From Dehalococcoidia bacterium (lineage in GTDB: Bacteria; Chloroflexota; Dehalococcoidia; GIF9; UBA5629), in NCBI GenBank assembly GCA_011170325.1, contig DUEX01000003.1:16661-59116 (forward strand): a DNA stretch of 42,456 nt, in the 5' to 3' direction. Positions 31,673-40,697 of the stretch are shown in pieces. Below the pieces are notes generated by a model that was not told where the DNA came from, made no database searches, and was given only the letters and a program-made list of their open reading frames with translations. Made by a program: the position numbers and the translations under genes. Within the stretch, counting starts at the first letter, position 1; the number at the start of each line of letters is the position of its first letter.

Positions 31673-32638
31673 ATGAAAACCTATCTTGGTATCGATGTTG
31701 GTTCACTAACTACTAAGTTAGCTCTGCTTGACCAAGACAACCGGCTTCTTACAGCAGTTTATTTACGTACTCAAGGTAAACCAGTTGCCATGATTCAAGA
31801 AGGGTTAGAACAAATTAGAGACCAGATGCCCTATGGAGCTGACATCTGTGGGGTGGCTACCACAGGTAGTGCTCGTTACTTAGCTGGTGTGGTAACTGAT
31901 GCTGACCTGGTAAAGAATGAGATTACCAGCCAAGCCTTTGGCGCCATACATTATGTTCCTGATGCCCAGACTGTAATCGAAATTGGCGGTCAAGATAGCA
32001 AAATTATAATTATTCGCGATGGCGTAGTCATCGACTTTGGCATGAACACAGTATGTGCTGCTGGCACTGGCAGCTTTCTTGACCACCAAGCCTCACGGTT
32101 AAATATTAATATTGAGGACTTCGGACAGCAGGCCTTGCAAAGCAAAACACCAGTGCGCATTGCTGGGCGATGCACTGTCTTCGCTGAGTCAGATATGATT
32201 CATAAGCAGCAGATGGGGCACAAAACTGATGATATCCTCTACGGTTTGTGTCAAGCCCTGGTACGTAATTTTATCAATAATGTTGCTTTGGGTAAGGAAA
32301 TCCTGCCTCCAGTAGTCTTTCAGGGTGGGGTGGCATTCAATGCGGGGATTGTCAAAGCATTTGAGGAAAGCTTAAGTACTCAGGTTATTGTGCCTCCTCA
32401 TCACGAGGTTCTAGGAGCTATCGGCGTTGCCCTTGTAGCACGTGAGGAAATAGAAGCCAGTGGTAACATGACCAAATTTAGAGGTTTCAGCATCAGTCAG
32501 GCAAATTACCATACTTCATCTTTTGAGTGCAAAGCTTGCCCCAACGTGTGCGAAATTGCCCAGCTTTCCCTTGATGGTAAAGTTCTGGCTAGGTGGGGAG
32601 GTCGCTGTGACCTATGGGAAAGAGCGTCGACTGGTTGA
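31673..32638 (+). CDS. BadF/BadG/BcrA/BcrD-type dehydratase activase ATPase
   Basis: An ASKHA ATPase of the HgdC/BcrAD group that in known systems transfers an electron to its partner, driven by ATP. The 321-residue protein has the phosphate motif YLGIDVGSLTTKLAL, the cluster-ligand cysteines in NTVCAAGTGSFLDHQ and RCTVFAESDM, and the adenosine motif PPVVFQGGVAFN. The C-terminus adds an extra CKACPNVCE motif and GGRCDLWE, which the short HgdC proteins usually lack. It is the third gene of the set and ends 12 bases before rplI. Confidence 0.9.
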   Translation: MKTYLGIDVGSLTTKLALLDQDNRLLTAVYLRTQGKPVAMIQEGLEQIRDQMPYGADICGVATTGSARYLAGVVTDADLVKNEITSQAFGAIHYVPDAQTVIEIGGQDSKIIIIRDGVVIDFGMNTVCAAGTGSFLDHQASRLNINIEDFGQQALQSKTPVRIAGRCTVFAESDMIHKQQMGHKTDDILYGLCQALVRNFINNVALGKEILPPVVFQGGVAFNAGIVKAFEESLSTQVIVPPHHEVLGAIGVALVAREEIEASGNMTKFRGFSISQANYHTSSFECKACPNVCEIAQLSLDGKVLARWGGRCDLWERASTG

Positions 32639-32650
32639 GGCAGATGTGAA

Positions 32651-33112
32651 ATGAAGGTTATTTTTCTAAAGGACGTATCAGCTAAAGGGGGAAAAGGGGA
32701 TATAAAAGAAGTAGCTGATGGCTATGCAAGGAACTTCCTTTTCCCCCAAGGTTTAGCTTTGCTAGCAACACCAGCAGCCATTAAAGCAGCTAAAGCCCAG
32801 TCCGAAGAGAGAGTACAACGCCGAACTCGTCAGCAAGAAGAATTAGCTGAGCTAATTCAGCGTCTGGAGGGGAAAGAGCTGCATTTCAAGGCTCGAGTGG
32901 GTGCTAGAGGTCGCCTTCATGGTGCCGTTACTAGTGCTGACATAGCTGGTGAGCTTTCTCAGCTTATCAGCTTTGAGATTGACAAGAAAAAGGTTGAGCT
33001 AGATGAACCATTGCGTCATCTAGGTAGCTACGAAGTAGCCATCAGCTTAGCTAAAGGTTCAGAAGCTAAGATCAAAGTAGTTGTTGAGGAAGAGAAGATC
33101 CAAAGTGATTAG
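32651..33112 (+). CDS. rplI: 50S ribosomal protein L9
   Basis: L9 is a two-domain protein at the base of the L1 stalk. The 153-residue protein starts [34 protein letters not shown], the conserved N-domain, followed by a long connecting helix ([22 protein letters not shown]) and the C-domain. The rplI-dnaB order is common in bacteria. Its 3' end overlaps the dnaB start by 8 bases. Confidence 0.97.
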   Translation: MKVIFLKDVSAKGGKGDIKEVADGYARNFLFPQGLALLATPAAIKAAKAQSEERVQRRTRQQEELAELIQRLEGKELHFKARVGARGRLHGAVTSADIAGELSQLISFEIDKKKVELDEPLRHLGSYEVAISLAKGSEAKIKVVVEEEKIQSD

Positions 33113-34475
33113 TGAGAACTTGCCTCCACACGATGTTGAAGCTGAAGAAGCAGTAATTGGCTCCCTTCTTGTTGACAGCGAAGCCATATTCAAAGTTGCC
33201 ACCTTTCTTAGACCTGAGGACTTCTTCACACAGCAAAATCAATGGATTTATGATGCTTGCCTCTGTCTTTACCAGCGTAATGAGGGTATAAATCAGATAA
33301 CTGTAGCTCATGAATTAGCTCAGCAAGGTAAACTGGAAGAGGTTGGTGGGGCTGCTTATTTAAGCCACCTGGTCTCCATTGTCCCTACGTCTCTCCATAT
33401 TGAATATTATGCACAGATTGTGTCTAGGCTATCTGTGATGCGCCGATTGATCAGCGCTGCTAACCAGATTGCTGCTATCGGCTATCAAGCTGATGCGGAT
33501 GTTGATGCTGCTCTCAGTAAGGCAGAGGACACTCTTTTTAGAGTAAGACAGCGGCAGAGTCACAGGGATTTCGTTCTTATCCGTCATGTTCTCGGTCAGT
33601 ATTTTGAGGAAACTGGACCAGCTCAACCTCGGGAAGAAGAGATCCCGCATATTCTCACCAACTTTACCGCCTTGGATAGTTTCTTAGGCGGGTTGCAGCG
33701 TTCTGACTTGATTGTTTTAGCTGCCAGGCCAAGCTTAGGCAAAACTAGCTTAGCCCTTAATATTGCTAGAAACACAGCTATCAACCAAAAGGCCTGCGTT
33801 GCTCTATTCAGCTTAGAAATGTCTCAGCAAGCAGTTGTCCAACGCCTGCTAGCTAACGAGGCTAATGTAGATTCTAGGCATGTTCGCCTGGGAATCTATA
33901 CTGAAGAAGAAGAGAGAAAGATTATGGAAGCTAGCGGCGTTCTTTCGGAAGCCTCCATCTATATTGATGACTCGCCTCAACTGCGGATAGTAGAGGTGCG
34001 AAGCAAGGCACGACGCCTTCACTTCGAGCGCACTATTGACCTAGTCATTGTTGATTATCTGCAACTAATACAGGGAGAGGCTAGAGGCGACAGTCGGGTG
34101 CAGGAGGTCAGTGAGATAACACGCTCGCTAAAGGCACTTGCTCGGGAGATAGATACACCGGTATTAGCTGTATCACAACTTAGCCGAGCTGTAGAGTGGC
34201 GGGCATCTCACAGACCCCAGCTTGCTGATCTTAGGGAGAGCGGTAGTATTGAACAAGATGCTGATGTAGTTCTCTTTATCTATCGGGATGAAATGTATTA
34301 TAACGAAGATGAATGGAGAAAACTCCATGATATTGAGGGCGAGCCATATCCTAAAGGCATCGCCGATATCATTATAGCTAAACATCGCAACGGTCCCACA
34401 GGTGAGGTCAAATTACGCTTTCTCCCTAGAACTGCCAGATTCAAAGATTTAGAGACTGAGCTAAGCCCAGCTTGA
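33105..34475 (+). CDS. dnaB: Replicative DNA helicase DnaB
   Basis: DnaB unwinds the fork ahead of the polymerase. The protein starts [22 protein letters not shown] (N-terminal primase-interacting domain) and has Walker [15 protein letters not shown] near residue 210, [18 protein letters not shown], Walker [27 protein letters not shown] and [25 protein letters not shown] 33105 is preferred over the track's TTG at 33081, which would overlap rplI by 32 bases. It is followed by DnaD- and DnaC-like genes. Confidence 0.96.
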   Translation: MISENLPPHDVEAEEAVIGSLLVDSEAIFKVATFLRPEDFFTQQNQWIYDACLCLYQRNEGINQITVAHELAQQGKLEEVGGAAYLSHLVSIVPTSLHIEYYAQIVSRLSVMRRLISAANQIAAIGYQADADVDAALSKAEDTLFRVRQRQSHRDFVLIRHVLGQYFEETGPAQPREEEIPHILTNFTALDSFLGGLQRSDLIVLAARPSLGKTSLALNIARNTAINQKACVALFSLEMSQQAVVQRLLANEANVDSRHVRLGIYTEEEERKIMEASGVLSEASIYIDDSPQLRIVEVRSKARRLHFERTIDLVIVDYLQLIQGEARGDSRVQEVSEITRSLKALAREIDTPVLAVSQLSRAVEWRASHRPQLADLRESGSIEQDADVVLFIYRDEMYYNEDEWRKLHDIEGEPYPKGIADIIIAKHRNGPTGEVKLRFLPRTARFKDLETELSPA

Positions 34476-34497
34476 GGAATATTGAGGCTAAAGAGGC

Positions 34498-35220
34498 ATG
34501 ACTAAGAAACCCTTCCTTGGTTTCCCAGCAAGAACGGAGGTTACCCCGATACCTAATCTGTTCTTCACTGCGTTAGTGCCACAGATTGAAGATATCGCTG
34601 AGCTCAAGACGGCATTGCATATTTTCTGGCTACTCAGCCGCCGACAAGGCTATCCTCAGTTCGTAACTTATAGCGAGCTCCTGTCTGACCCTGTCCTCAT
34701 GAGTGGCATAAAGGAAGGAACCAAGCCTGTAGATGAGATACTTCGTCACACGCTACATTTAGTTGTCCAACATGGCATTATGCTTCACCTAAGGCTTGAC
34801 AGAGACGGAGAGTTCGAAGATGCTTATTTTATCAACACCGAAATTGGGAAGAGAATAATCGATGAAATTCAACAAGGTAAACTCATGTTACCAGATCTGA
34901 TGCCTAATAAATATGAGGAATTGGGAGCCGCACTGCCATCGGGCATTTTTAGTCTCTATGAACAAAACATAGGTATGCTTACACCAATAATCGCGGAAGA
35001 ACTTCAGGAGGCTGAGAAACTTTACCCGGCAGATTGGATTGAGAGTGCTTTTAAAGAGGCAGTTGCTTTAAATAAGCGTAGCTGGAAGTATATCGCGCGT
35101 ATCTTAGAGCGGTGGGCTATTGAGGGTAAAGATAATGGAAAGCCTGGGAGAGATTTTAAAAAAGAAAGCGATTCCGGCAAATACATCAGGGGCAAATACG
35201 GACATATGGTTAAGCGCTGA
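34498..35220 (+). CDS. DnaD-domain primosome protein
   Basis: A 240-residue protein. The N-terminal half is winged-helix-like (LKTALHIFWLLSRRQGY). The C-terminal part is the DnaD/DnaB2 domain, LYEQNIGMLTPIIAEELQEAEKLYP, ending with the signature helix WKYIARILERWAIEGK. In Firmicutes, DnaD acts with DnaB and DnaI to load helicase. Here it is next to dnaB and a DnaC-like protein, which it overlaps by 86 bases. The charged tail (KESDSGKYIRGKYGHMVKR) is encoded mostly by the overlap. Confidence 0.85.
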   Translation: MTKKPFLGFPARTEVTPIPNLFFTALVPQIEDIAELKTALHIFWLLSRRQGYPQFVTYSELLSDPVLMSGIKEGTKPVDEILRHTLHLVVQHGIMLHLRLDRDGEFEDAYFINTEIGKRIIDEIQQGKLMLPDLMPNKYEELGAALPSGIFSLYEQNIGMLTPIIAEELQEAEKLYPADWIESAFKEAVALNKRSWKYIARILERWAIEGKDNGKPGRDFKKESDSGKYIRGKYGHMVKR

Positions 35221-36556
35221 GGCAGGGGAAGAAAGCTCGCCTGATTCCACTTGTCCCCTGTGTAAAGGAGCTGGCTTCGTATATCCTCTATTAGCTTCGG
35301 GGCGTCCTGATTTCAGTCGAGTTGTCCCCTGCAAATGCACCCATGGAGGGCTGCAAAAAGAGAAACTAGCTCAGCTTCAGCAATACAGTAATCTGGGCGC
35401 TTTATCTCGACTGACTTTTGACAACCTTCTACAGGCTGGAAGACATAGCGAAGCTACATCGCAGCAGTATTTCACACAGGCTTATGAAGCAGCCAAAGCT
35501 TTTGCTGCTGATCCCAAAGGATGGTTGGTCTTAATCGGCCCCGGTGGCTGTGGCAAAACACACTTGGCTTGCGCCATTGCTAATCATCGTCTAAGCCTAG
35601 CTCAGCCTGCCTTTTACATAGGAGTCGCTGATTTACTAGACCATCTTCGCTCTACCTTCAGCCCTAGCAGCGACATCGCCTACGATGAGCTGTTTGAACG
35701 AGTGAAAAATACCCCGCTTTTAGTCTTGGATGACTTAACCATGGCGGTTACTACCGCTTGGGCAAAGGGAAAGCTAAAACAGTTGCTTGACCACCGTTTC
35801 AATACTCAGTTACCTACAGTAATCACTAGCGATGTGCCAATTGAAGAGTTTGAGGAGGATTTACGAGGCCGCCTAACTGCCCCTGAGTTCTGTCAGATAT
35901 GTGTGATTCAAGGAAAATCCTCACCGTCTTTAGAGCACCTCGGAGGCCTAGAATTAGAGTTATTACGAAAAATGTCCTTCAAAAATTTTGATTGTAAGCG
36001 ATTGAACCTCCCAGCCGAACATCGTCAGAACTTGGAGCAGGCGTTCCGTATCGCCTTCAATTTTGCTCAATCTCCCCAAGGCTGGCTAGTCTTCCAGGGG
36101 GTTAATGGCTGTGGCAAAACACATTTGGCAGCCGCCATTGCCAATCATCTGCATCAAGAAGGCAAATCAGTCTTGTTTATCGTGGTTCCTGACCTCCTTG
36201 ACTATTTGCGTTCTACTTTTAGTCCAGAAAGCAGAGTCTCCTATGATGAGCTCTTTGAGAAAGTTAAAAAGGCTCCAGTACTTATTCTTGATGATTTTGG
36301 TGAACAGTCAGCTACACCATGGGCTCAAGAAAAGCTCTATCAGCTGATTAACTACCGCTATAATGCCAGGTTAGCCACAGTAATTACTACCTGTTTTTCC
36401 TTAGACGAGATTGAAAGTCGCATCAGCTCTCGAATGGTAGACCCTAGCCTTAGCCTAGTCTTTAACATCATGGCTCCTGATTATCGGGGCGATATACAGG
36501 CAGCTCGGGAGGCTAGGTTACAGCAGCGATATTCTCGGCGAGGTCGCCAGTCTTAG
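35135..36556 (+). CDS. DnaC/DnaI-like helicase loader with two tandem AAA+ modules
   Basis: A 473-residue protein. The N-terminus has a CPLCKGAG...PCKC cysteine cluster (residues 40, 43, 66, 68), resembling the zinc domain of DnaI. Two DnaC-type AAA+ modules follow. Module 1 has GPGGCGKTHLA at 135-145 and LLVLDDLTMA; module 2 has GVNGCGKTHLA at 322-332 and VLILDDFGEQ. The parallel stretches DLLDHLRSTFSPSSDIAYDEL and DLLDYLRSTFSPESRVSYDEL show internal duplication. Module 1 lacks the Glu after the Walker B DD and the SR..SR element of module 2, so it may be the weaker ATPase. ATG 35135 is preferred (GAGGG eight bases upstream). Confidence 0.87.
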   Translation: MESLGEILKKKAIPANTSGANTDIWLSAEAGEESSPDSTCPLCKGAGFVYPLLASGRPDFSRVVPCKCTHGGLQKEKLAQLQQYSNLGALSRLTFDNLLQAGRHSEATSQQYFTQAYEAAKAFAADPKGWLVLIGPGGCGKTHLACAIANHRLSLAQPAFYIGVADLLDHLRSTFSPSSDIAYDELFERVKNTPLLVLDDLTMAVTTAWAKGKLKQLLDHRFNTQLPTVITSDVPIEEFEEDLRGRLTAPEFCQICVIQGKSSPSLEHLGGLELELLRKMSFKNFDCKRLNLPAEHRQNLEQAFRIAFNFAQSPQGWLVFQGVNGCGKTHLAAAIANHLHQEGKSVLFIVVPDLLDYLRSTFSPESRVSYDELFEKVKKAPVLILDDFGEQSATPWAQEKLYQLINYRYNARLATVITTCFSLDEIESRISSRMVDPSLSLVFNIMAPDYRGDIQAAREARLQQRYSRRGRQS

Positions 36557-36685
36557 AGAGCGTTTAGCAATCCTGCCTATCATTCTTCGCTCCGCTCAGG
36601 TGGCAACTAAACGGTCGTTAGGCTGATGGTGTTGCAGGCCGAAAGCTTTCCTGCTAAAATGGTCTAGATTACAAAGGATAAAATT

Positions 36686-37189
36686 GTGGTAAACGCGCCA
36701 GTTTTGGTACTCAATCAGAGCTACGAGCCGCTCAATATCTGCCAAGTGCGCCGAGCTATAGTCTTGCTTCTTCGTGGCAGAGCTGAGGTTCTAGAGAATG
36801 GGCGAGGTAATCTCCATTCCGTTGACAATGTCTTCGATGTCCCTTTGGTGATTCGCCTTGTTTACTTCATTAGGCGACCCCGCCGGCAGCGAAGAATGAC
36901 CAAGCTCGAGATTTTCAACCGTGACCGGTATATCTGTCAATATTGTGGTCGGGAAAACAAGGAGCTCACTCTGGATCATGTCATACCTAGACGGCGTGGT
37001 GGGGAGCATAGCTGGGAAAATGTAGTCAGTGCTTGCATACCCTGCAATCGTCGAAAGGCTGGACGCACACCAGCCGAAGCTGGGATGCACCTTCTCCGCC
37101 AGCCCCGACCACCAAGCAACGATGGTTTCTATGTGCCTTACCACTACCTTCGTATGTATACTGAGTGGCAAAAATATCTCCCTCAATAG
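36686..37189 (+). CDS. HNH endonuclease-domain protein
   Basis: A 167-residue chromosomal HNH protein. The N-terminus is VLVLNQSYEPLNICQVRRAIVLLLRGRAEVL, followed by the HNH core ICQYCGRENKELTLDHVIPRRRGGEHSWENVVSACIPCNRRKAG with two CxxC zinc pairs and the catalytic His in DHV. This is the widespread small HNH protein of chromosomes rather than a phage enzyme; its role is unknown. AAAGGA lies before GTG 36686. It converges on the PSP1 gene. Confidence 0.9.
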   Translation: MVNAPVLVLNQSYEPLNICQVRRAIVLLLRGRAEVLENGRGNLHSVDNVFDVPLVIRLVYFIRRPRRQRRMTKLEIFNRDRYICQYCGRENKELTLDHVIPRRRGGEHSWENVVSACIPCNRRKAGRTPAEAGMHLLRQPRPPSNDGFYVPYHYLRMYTEWQKYLPQ

Positions 37190-37226
37190 CTGCCTTTCTC
37201 CCGTTGCTCATCAATTATTACAATTA

Positions 37227-38030
37227 TTATCCTTTACGCCAAGTTATCTGGTTAAGAGGCATTTCTACAGTGGCTCCGGTCTCTAATTCCACCGATACTG
37301 CTTCTTTCAGTGGGTTGTTGCCGACTACTTTAGCTCTGCCTAGAGATGTGGATACTTCCTGACCTAACTCAGGCAACCTTTCCTTCATAGCTTGGTATTG
37401 GTCATATTCATACCCCAAACAGCAAAGGAGACGACCACAAATACCCGATGTTTTCATTGGGTTGAGCGCAATATCTTGCTCCTTCGCCATCTTGATAGAA
37501 ACTGGGGCAAATTCACCGAGAAAGGTGATACAGCATAAAGGAAAACCACATTTACCTAAGCCACCGACTAATTTGGCCTCGTCTCTGGCTCCGACTTGCC
37601 TTAACTCAACACGAGTTCTTAGGCTGCGACTTAATTCCCGAACTAGCTCACGAAAATCAACTCTCTTCTCAGAGCTGAAAAAGATGGTAAGATGACTTCC
37701 GTCAAGATTATATTGAGCCGAAAGCAGTTTCATACGAAGGTTGAGCTTTTCATTCAACTCTCGGCACTTAGCCAGGGCTTTCACCGCCTTTTCCTGCTGT
37801 TGTTGAGCTTGCTCTATATCCTCAGCCTGTGCCTTGCGAACTACTGACTTTAACGGCTCAGTGATGTCACTGGATAAAACTTGTTTTGGGGAAATGACTA
37901 CTTTGCCTAATTCTTGGCCATGACTGGTCTCAACTACCACATAGTCATTTACTTCTACAGTGATACCCGCCGCATCGAAATAGTAGATCTTACCAACTTG
38001 TTGAAAACGAACCCCAACTATCTCAGACAT
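37227..38030 (-). CDS. PSP1/RicT-family protein
   Basis: A 267-residue PSP1 C-terminal domain protein, like Bacillus YaaT/RicT. It has VVVETSHGQELGKVV near the N-terminus, a helical linker, LTIFFSSEKRVDFRELVREL, and the cysteine-rich signature GGLGKCGFPLCCITFLGEF and TSGICGRLLCCLGYEYDQY, which in RicT helps bind Fe-S clusters with partner proteins. RicT acts in RNA processing and developmental control in Bacillus; the role here is inferred only by homology. It follows holB with a 27-base gap, a common order. Confidence 0.92.
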   Translation of the reverse strand: MSEIVGVRFQQVGKIYYFDAAGITVEVNDYVVVETSHGQELGKVVISPKQVLSSDITEPLKSVVRKAQAEDIEQAQQQQEKAVKALAKCRELNEKLNLRMKLLSAQYNLDGSHLTIFFSSEKRVDFRELVRELSRSLRTRVELRQVGARDEAKLVGGLGKCGFPLCCITFLGEFAPVSIKMAKEQDIALNPMKTSGICGRLLCCLGYEYDQYQAMKERLPELGQEVSTSLGRAKVVGNNPLKEAVSVELETGATVEMPLNQITWRKG

Positions 38031-38057
38031 TATAAGGTGACGAGCATAGATAATATT

Positions 38058-39074
38058 TTATGCCCTGATTTTCCCCTCCTTTCTAGGCATATCGAGCATC
38101 AAAATCTCAAACACTAAGCGTAGATTAGCGTTTCTGGAAATCTGGCCTAACGATTTCTGTAAACTGTGGATGAAATACTTGACCTCCGGCAAAGTTAGTG
38201 TCTGTCCCCACTCCTCAAGAGCTAAGGCATAATCAACATTAGTAATAGCTTGTCTACAGCCGCATTTAGTTAACATCACATCACGCCACCAAGCAAGCCA
38301 AAGCTTTATCACCTCTTCAGCTGGTTTCCGGTCACTTCCAAACTGGGCAGCATAGACGAAGCGTTCCTCCCAGCCAGCGTTGGGCAAAGAGGACAATTCG
38401 GACAACCTTCGAGTCCGCTGCTGAAGATAACTATCATCAACTGAAGCCGCTATTGCCCAGCCAAGACAACCCTGAGACAGTCGAGCCAAAAGCCTAGCTT
38501 TATCACCATCAATCCCATGAGACTTAACAAGCACACTCTCTACTTCTCCACTAGGCATAGGCTTTAATTCCACCCGCTGGCAGCGAGAAATCACTGTGGG
38601 TAAAAGCCATGTCTCCTCAGCAGTCAGGAGAAGCACAATCGCTCTAGGTGGTGGCTCTTCTAGGGTCTTGAGCAAGCAGTTAGCCGCTTCGCTGGATAAG
38701 TATTCGGCGCCATCGATAATAAATACTTTATACTTGCCCTCGTAAGGGGGCAAACTGGCACTTCTCTGAAGCCCCCTGATGTCCTCAATGCTGATTTCAA
38801 CCTGTGGTTTCACCTCCTTCAAACCTTTGGCTGAGTTTAGACCTATAACTATAACATCAGCATGCTTGCCATCGAGGATTCTACGACAAGCCTGACATTC
38901 ACCACAGGGTGGCTCAGCCCCTTGACAATTTAGCACTTGAGCCAAGTCGGTAGCCAGGGTGGTCTTACCCACATGGGGTGGTCCTACAAGGAGGTAAGCA
39001 TGAGCCAAATTGCCTACTTTGAGGCTATGTTCAAGCAAAGCTAAAACTTTAGATTGACCAATCGTTTGCCACAT
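38058..39074 (-). CDS. holB: DNA polymerase III subunit delta'
   Basis: Delta' is part of the clamp loader. The 338-residue protein has a P-loop-like segment LLVGPPHVGKTTLATDLA, a zinc-binding set (NCQGAEPPCGECQACRRI), a DNAEYLS-like Walker B (IIDGAEYLSSEAANCLLKTLEEPP) and the SRC sensor motif in VISRCQRVELKPM. The Walker A Lys is present, as in the gamma subunit; delta' proper often lacks a working site. It lies between lysA and the PSP1 gene, all minus strand. Confidence 0.93.
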   Translation of the reverse strand: MWQTIGQSKVLALLEHSLKVGNLAHAYLLVGPPHVGKTTLATDLAQVLNCQGAEPPCGECQACRRILDGKHADVIVIGLNSAKGLKEVKPQVEISIEDIRGLQRSASLPPYEGKYKVFIIDGAEYLSSEAANCLLKTLEEPPPRAIVLLLTAEETWLLPTVISRCQRVELKPMPSGEVESVLVKSHGIDGDKARLLARLSQGCLGWAIAASVDDSYLQQRTRRLSELSSLPNAGWEERFVYAAQFGSDRKPAEEVIKLWLAWWRDVMLTKCGCRQAITNVDYALALEEWGQTLTLPEVKYFIHSLQKSLGQISRNANLRLVFEILMLDMPRKEGKIRA

Positions 39075-39081
39075 ATCACCT

Positions 39082-40407
39082 CTAAATTACATCTAAGCTC
39101 ATCAAATCCTGATAGCTCTCTCGCCTTCGGATGGGGTGAGCTTTGCCATCTCTAACCATCACAATAGCTGGTTTGGGGACCATGTTGTAATTATTTGCCA
39201 TAGGGATAGAATAAGCGCCGCTGACTGGTATAGCAATAATATCTCCAGGTAAAACCGGTGACAGAGCCACATCTCTGACTAAAATATCACCTGACTCACA
39301 ATATCTACCAGCGATGGTGACTTTTGTTGACTCCTTCTCGCTAACCTTGTTAGCTACCAAAGCCTCATATCTTGCTTCATAAAAAGCCGGTCTGACATTA
39401 TCGCCTATACCACCATCAACACAAACATAGTTCCTTATTCTAGGTATCTCCTTTATAGTACCAGCGGTGTATAAAGCTACTCCTGCCTGACCTACAATTG
39501 CTCTCCCCGGCTCGACGATAAGCTGAGGATAGGCTAACCTCAGCTCATCAGCTGTGCTTATCAGCTTGGAGACTATGGCTTCAGCATAATTAGCTATACT
39601 TGGCGTTGAAGAATCTAGCGTATATTTGACAGCAAAGCCGCCACCAGGGCTAAGTTCCTCAAGATGAAAGTCACGCTTGCCTTTCATTTCCTTGGCAAAA
39701 CGGAGGGCGAGGTCTATAGCTAGCTGATAAGGAGACACCTCAGGAATCGGGGAGCCAAGGTGAAAGTGAAACCCCAAAAGGTTAAGGTTAGAAGCTGACA
39801 TAGCTTGAGCTACCGCTATATCAGCCTGCCCGGTAGTTAACGGGAAACCAAATTTGCTATCCAGTATCCCAGTGGTAGTATGGCGGTGAGTATGGGGGTC
39901 AACCCCCGGAGTAAGACGAAGCAAAATATTCTGGACGATTTCCATCTCTTCAGCCAGCCTGTTAACCAAGTCAAGCTCATAAAAGTTGTCAACCACAATC
40001 CGGCTGACCCTCCAGTTTAAAGCCAGCTTTAGCTCATCCGTTGTCTTATTATTGCCGTGAAAGTAAACCTTATTTGGAGGAAAACCCACTGATTGAGCCA
40101 CGCTCAACTCTCCACCAGAGACAACATCTAGCCCCAGCCCTTCTTCTTTGAAGATAAGGGCTAAAGCTCGATTCAGGAAAGCCTTTGATGCGTAGATAAT
40201 CAATGTCTCCGGATAGCGCTTGGTGAACTCAGCCTGGAACTCTCGGCATTTAGAGCGAAGAGTAAACTCGTCAAAAACATAAAGGGGTGTGCCATATTCC
40301 CTAACCAGCTCAACGCTATCGTAGCCACCGATGTAAAGGTGGCCGCGGTTATCTACTTCTGTTGTCAACGGAAACAGGGAAAGCTTGGGCAAACTATTCT
40401 GGCTCAT
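39082..40407 (-). CDS. lysA: Diaminopimelate decarboxylase
   Basis: LysA converts meso-diaminopimelate to lysine. The 441-residue PLP enzyme has the Schiff-base lysine (Lys75) in IIYASKAFLNRAL, YFHGNNKT, LGFHFHLGSPI, LSPGGGFAVKY, VEPGRAIVG, CVDGGIGDNVRPAFYEARYEA and RYCESGDILVRD. These include both substrate-binding and cofactor-binding motifs. It begins the lysA-holB-PSP1 group behind a good promoter. Confidence 0.97.
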   Translation of the reverse strand: MSQNSLPKLSLFPLTTEVDNRGHLYIGGYDSVELVREYGTPLYVFDEFTLRSKCREFQAEFTKRYPETLIIYASKAFLNRALALIFKEEGLGLDVVSGGELSVAQSVGFPPNKVYFHGNNKTTDELKLALNWRVSRIVVDNFYELDLVNRLAEEMEIVQNILLRLTPGVDPHTHRHTTTGILDSKFGFPLTTGQADIAVAQAMSASNLNLLGFHFHLGSPIPEVSPYQLAIDLALRFAKEMKGKRDFHLEELSPGGGFAVKYTLDSSTPSIANYAEAIVSKLISTADELRLAYPQLIVEPGRAIVGQAGVALYTAGTIKEIPRIRNYVCVDGGIGDNVRPAFYEARYEALVANKVSEKESTKVTIAGRYCESGDILVRDVALSPVLPGDIIAIPVSGAYSIPMANNYNMVPKPAIVMVRDGKAHPIRRRESYQDLMSLDVI

Positions 40408-40443
40408 TTAGACAAATACCACTGATATCGGCAGACTGCAGTC

Positions 40444-40473
40444 ATTATACTACCCTCACATCCAATCTGTCAC
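40444..40473 (-). promoter_or_regulatory. lysA promoter
   Basis: Minus strand GTGACA, 18 bases, TATAAT. The start is about 30 bases upstream of the lysA ATG at 40407. Confidence 0.6.
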
Positions 40474-40658
40474 CCCAGTGGTAGGAGCTGTTTGAGGCAT
40501 TCACAAAACGAGGGGATAGCATAGGTAGCAAGACTTCTTCTTGATTGGGGTGGGGCTATCAAGGCAACTATCTTAGAGGCTTGTGGAAAGCTGCTAGCGC
40601 TTTTATCCAGAAGCAGATGGCACCTAATGAATGCCTCTCTTTCATTGCCATAATCACA
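40474..40658. other. Intergenic region without a supported gene
   Basis: Between the lysA and M16 promoters there is no supported gene. The minus-strand ORF 40470-40757 overlaps both promoters and the start of the M16 gene. Its C-terminal part (IVALIAPPQSRRSLATYAIP) looks somewhat protein-like, so a fossil gene cannot be excluded. Confidence 0.3.
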
Positions 40659-40688
40659 TTGACGCCAGACCTCAACGGCGAGTAAAAT
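40659..40688 (+). promoter_or_regulatory. Candidate promoter of the M16 peptidase gene
   Basis: TTGACG and TAAAAT are separated by 18 bases. The predicted transcription start is next to the GTG start at 40698, so the message would be nearly leaderless; no ribosome-binding site is visible there. Confidence 0.45.
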
Positions 40689-40697
40689 TCTGATATC

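Noticed and set aside
36557-36685. Possible repeat or regulatory element between the loader-like gene and HNH
   Set aside because: CTTCGCTCCGCTCAGG only loosely recalls the repeat at 7783; no hairpin, promoter or ORF was convincing.
36791-37186. Minus-strand ORF opposite the HNH gene
   Set aside because: The plus-strand HNH frame has clear zinc and catalytic motifs; this is its antisense shadow.
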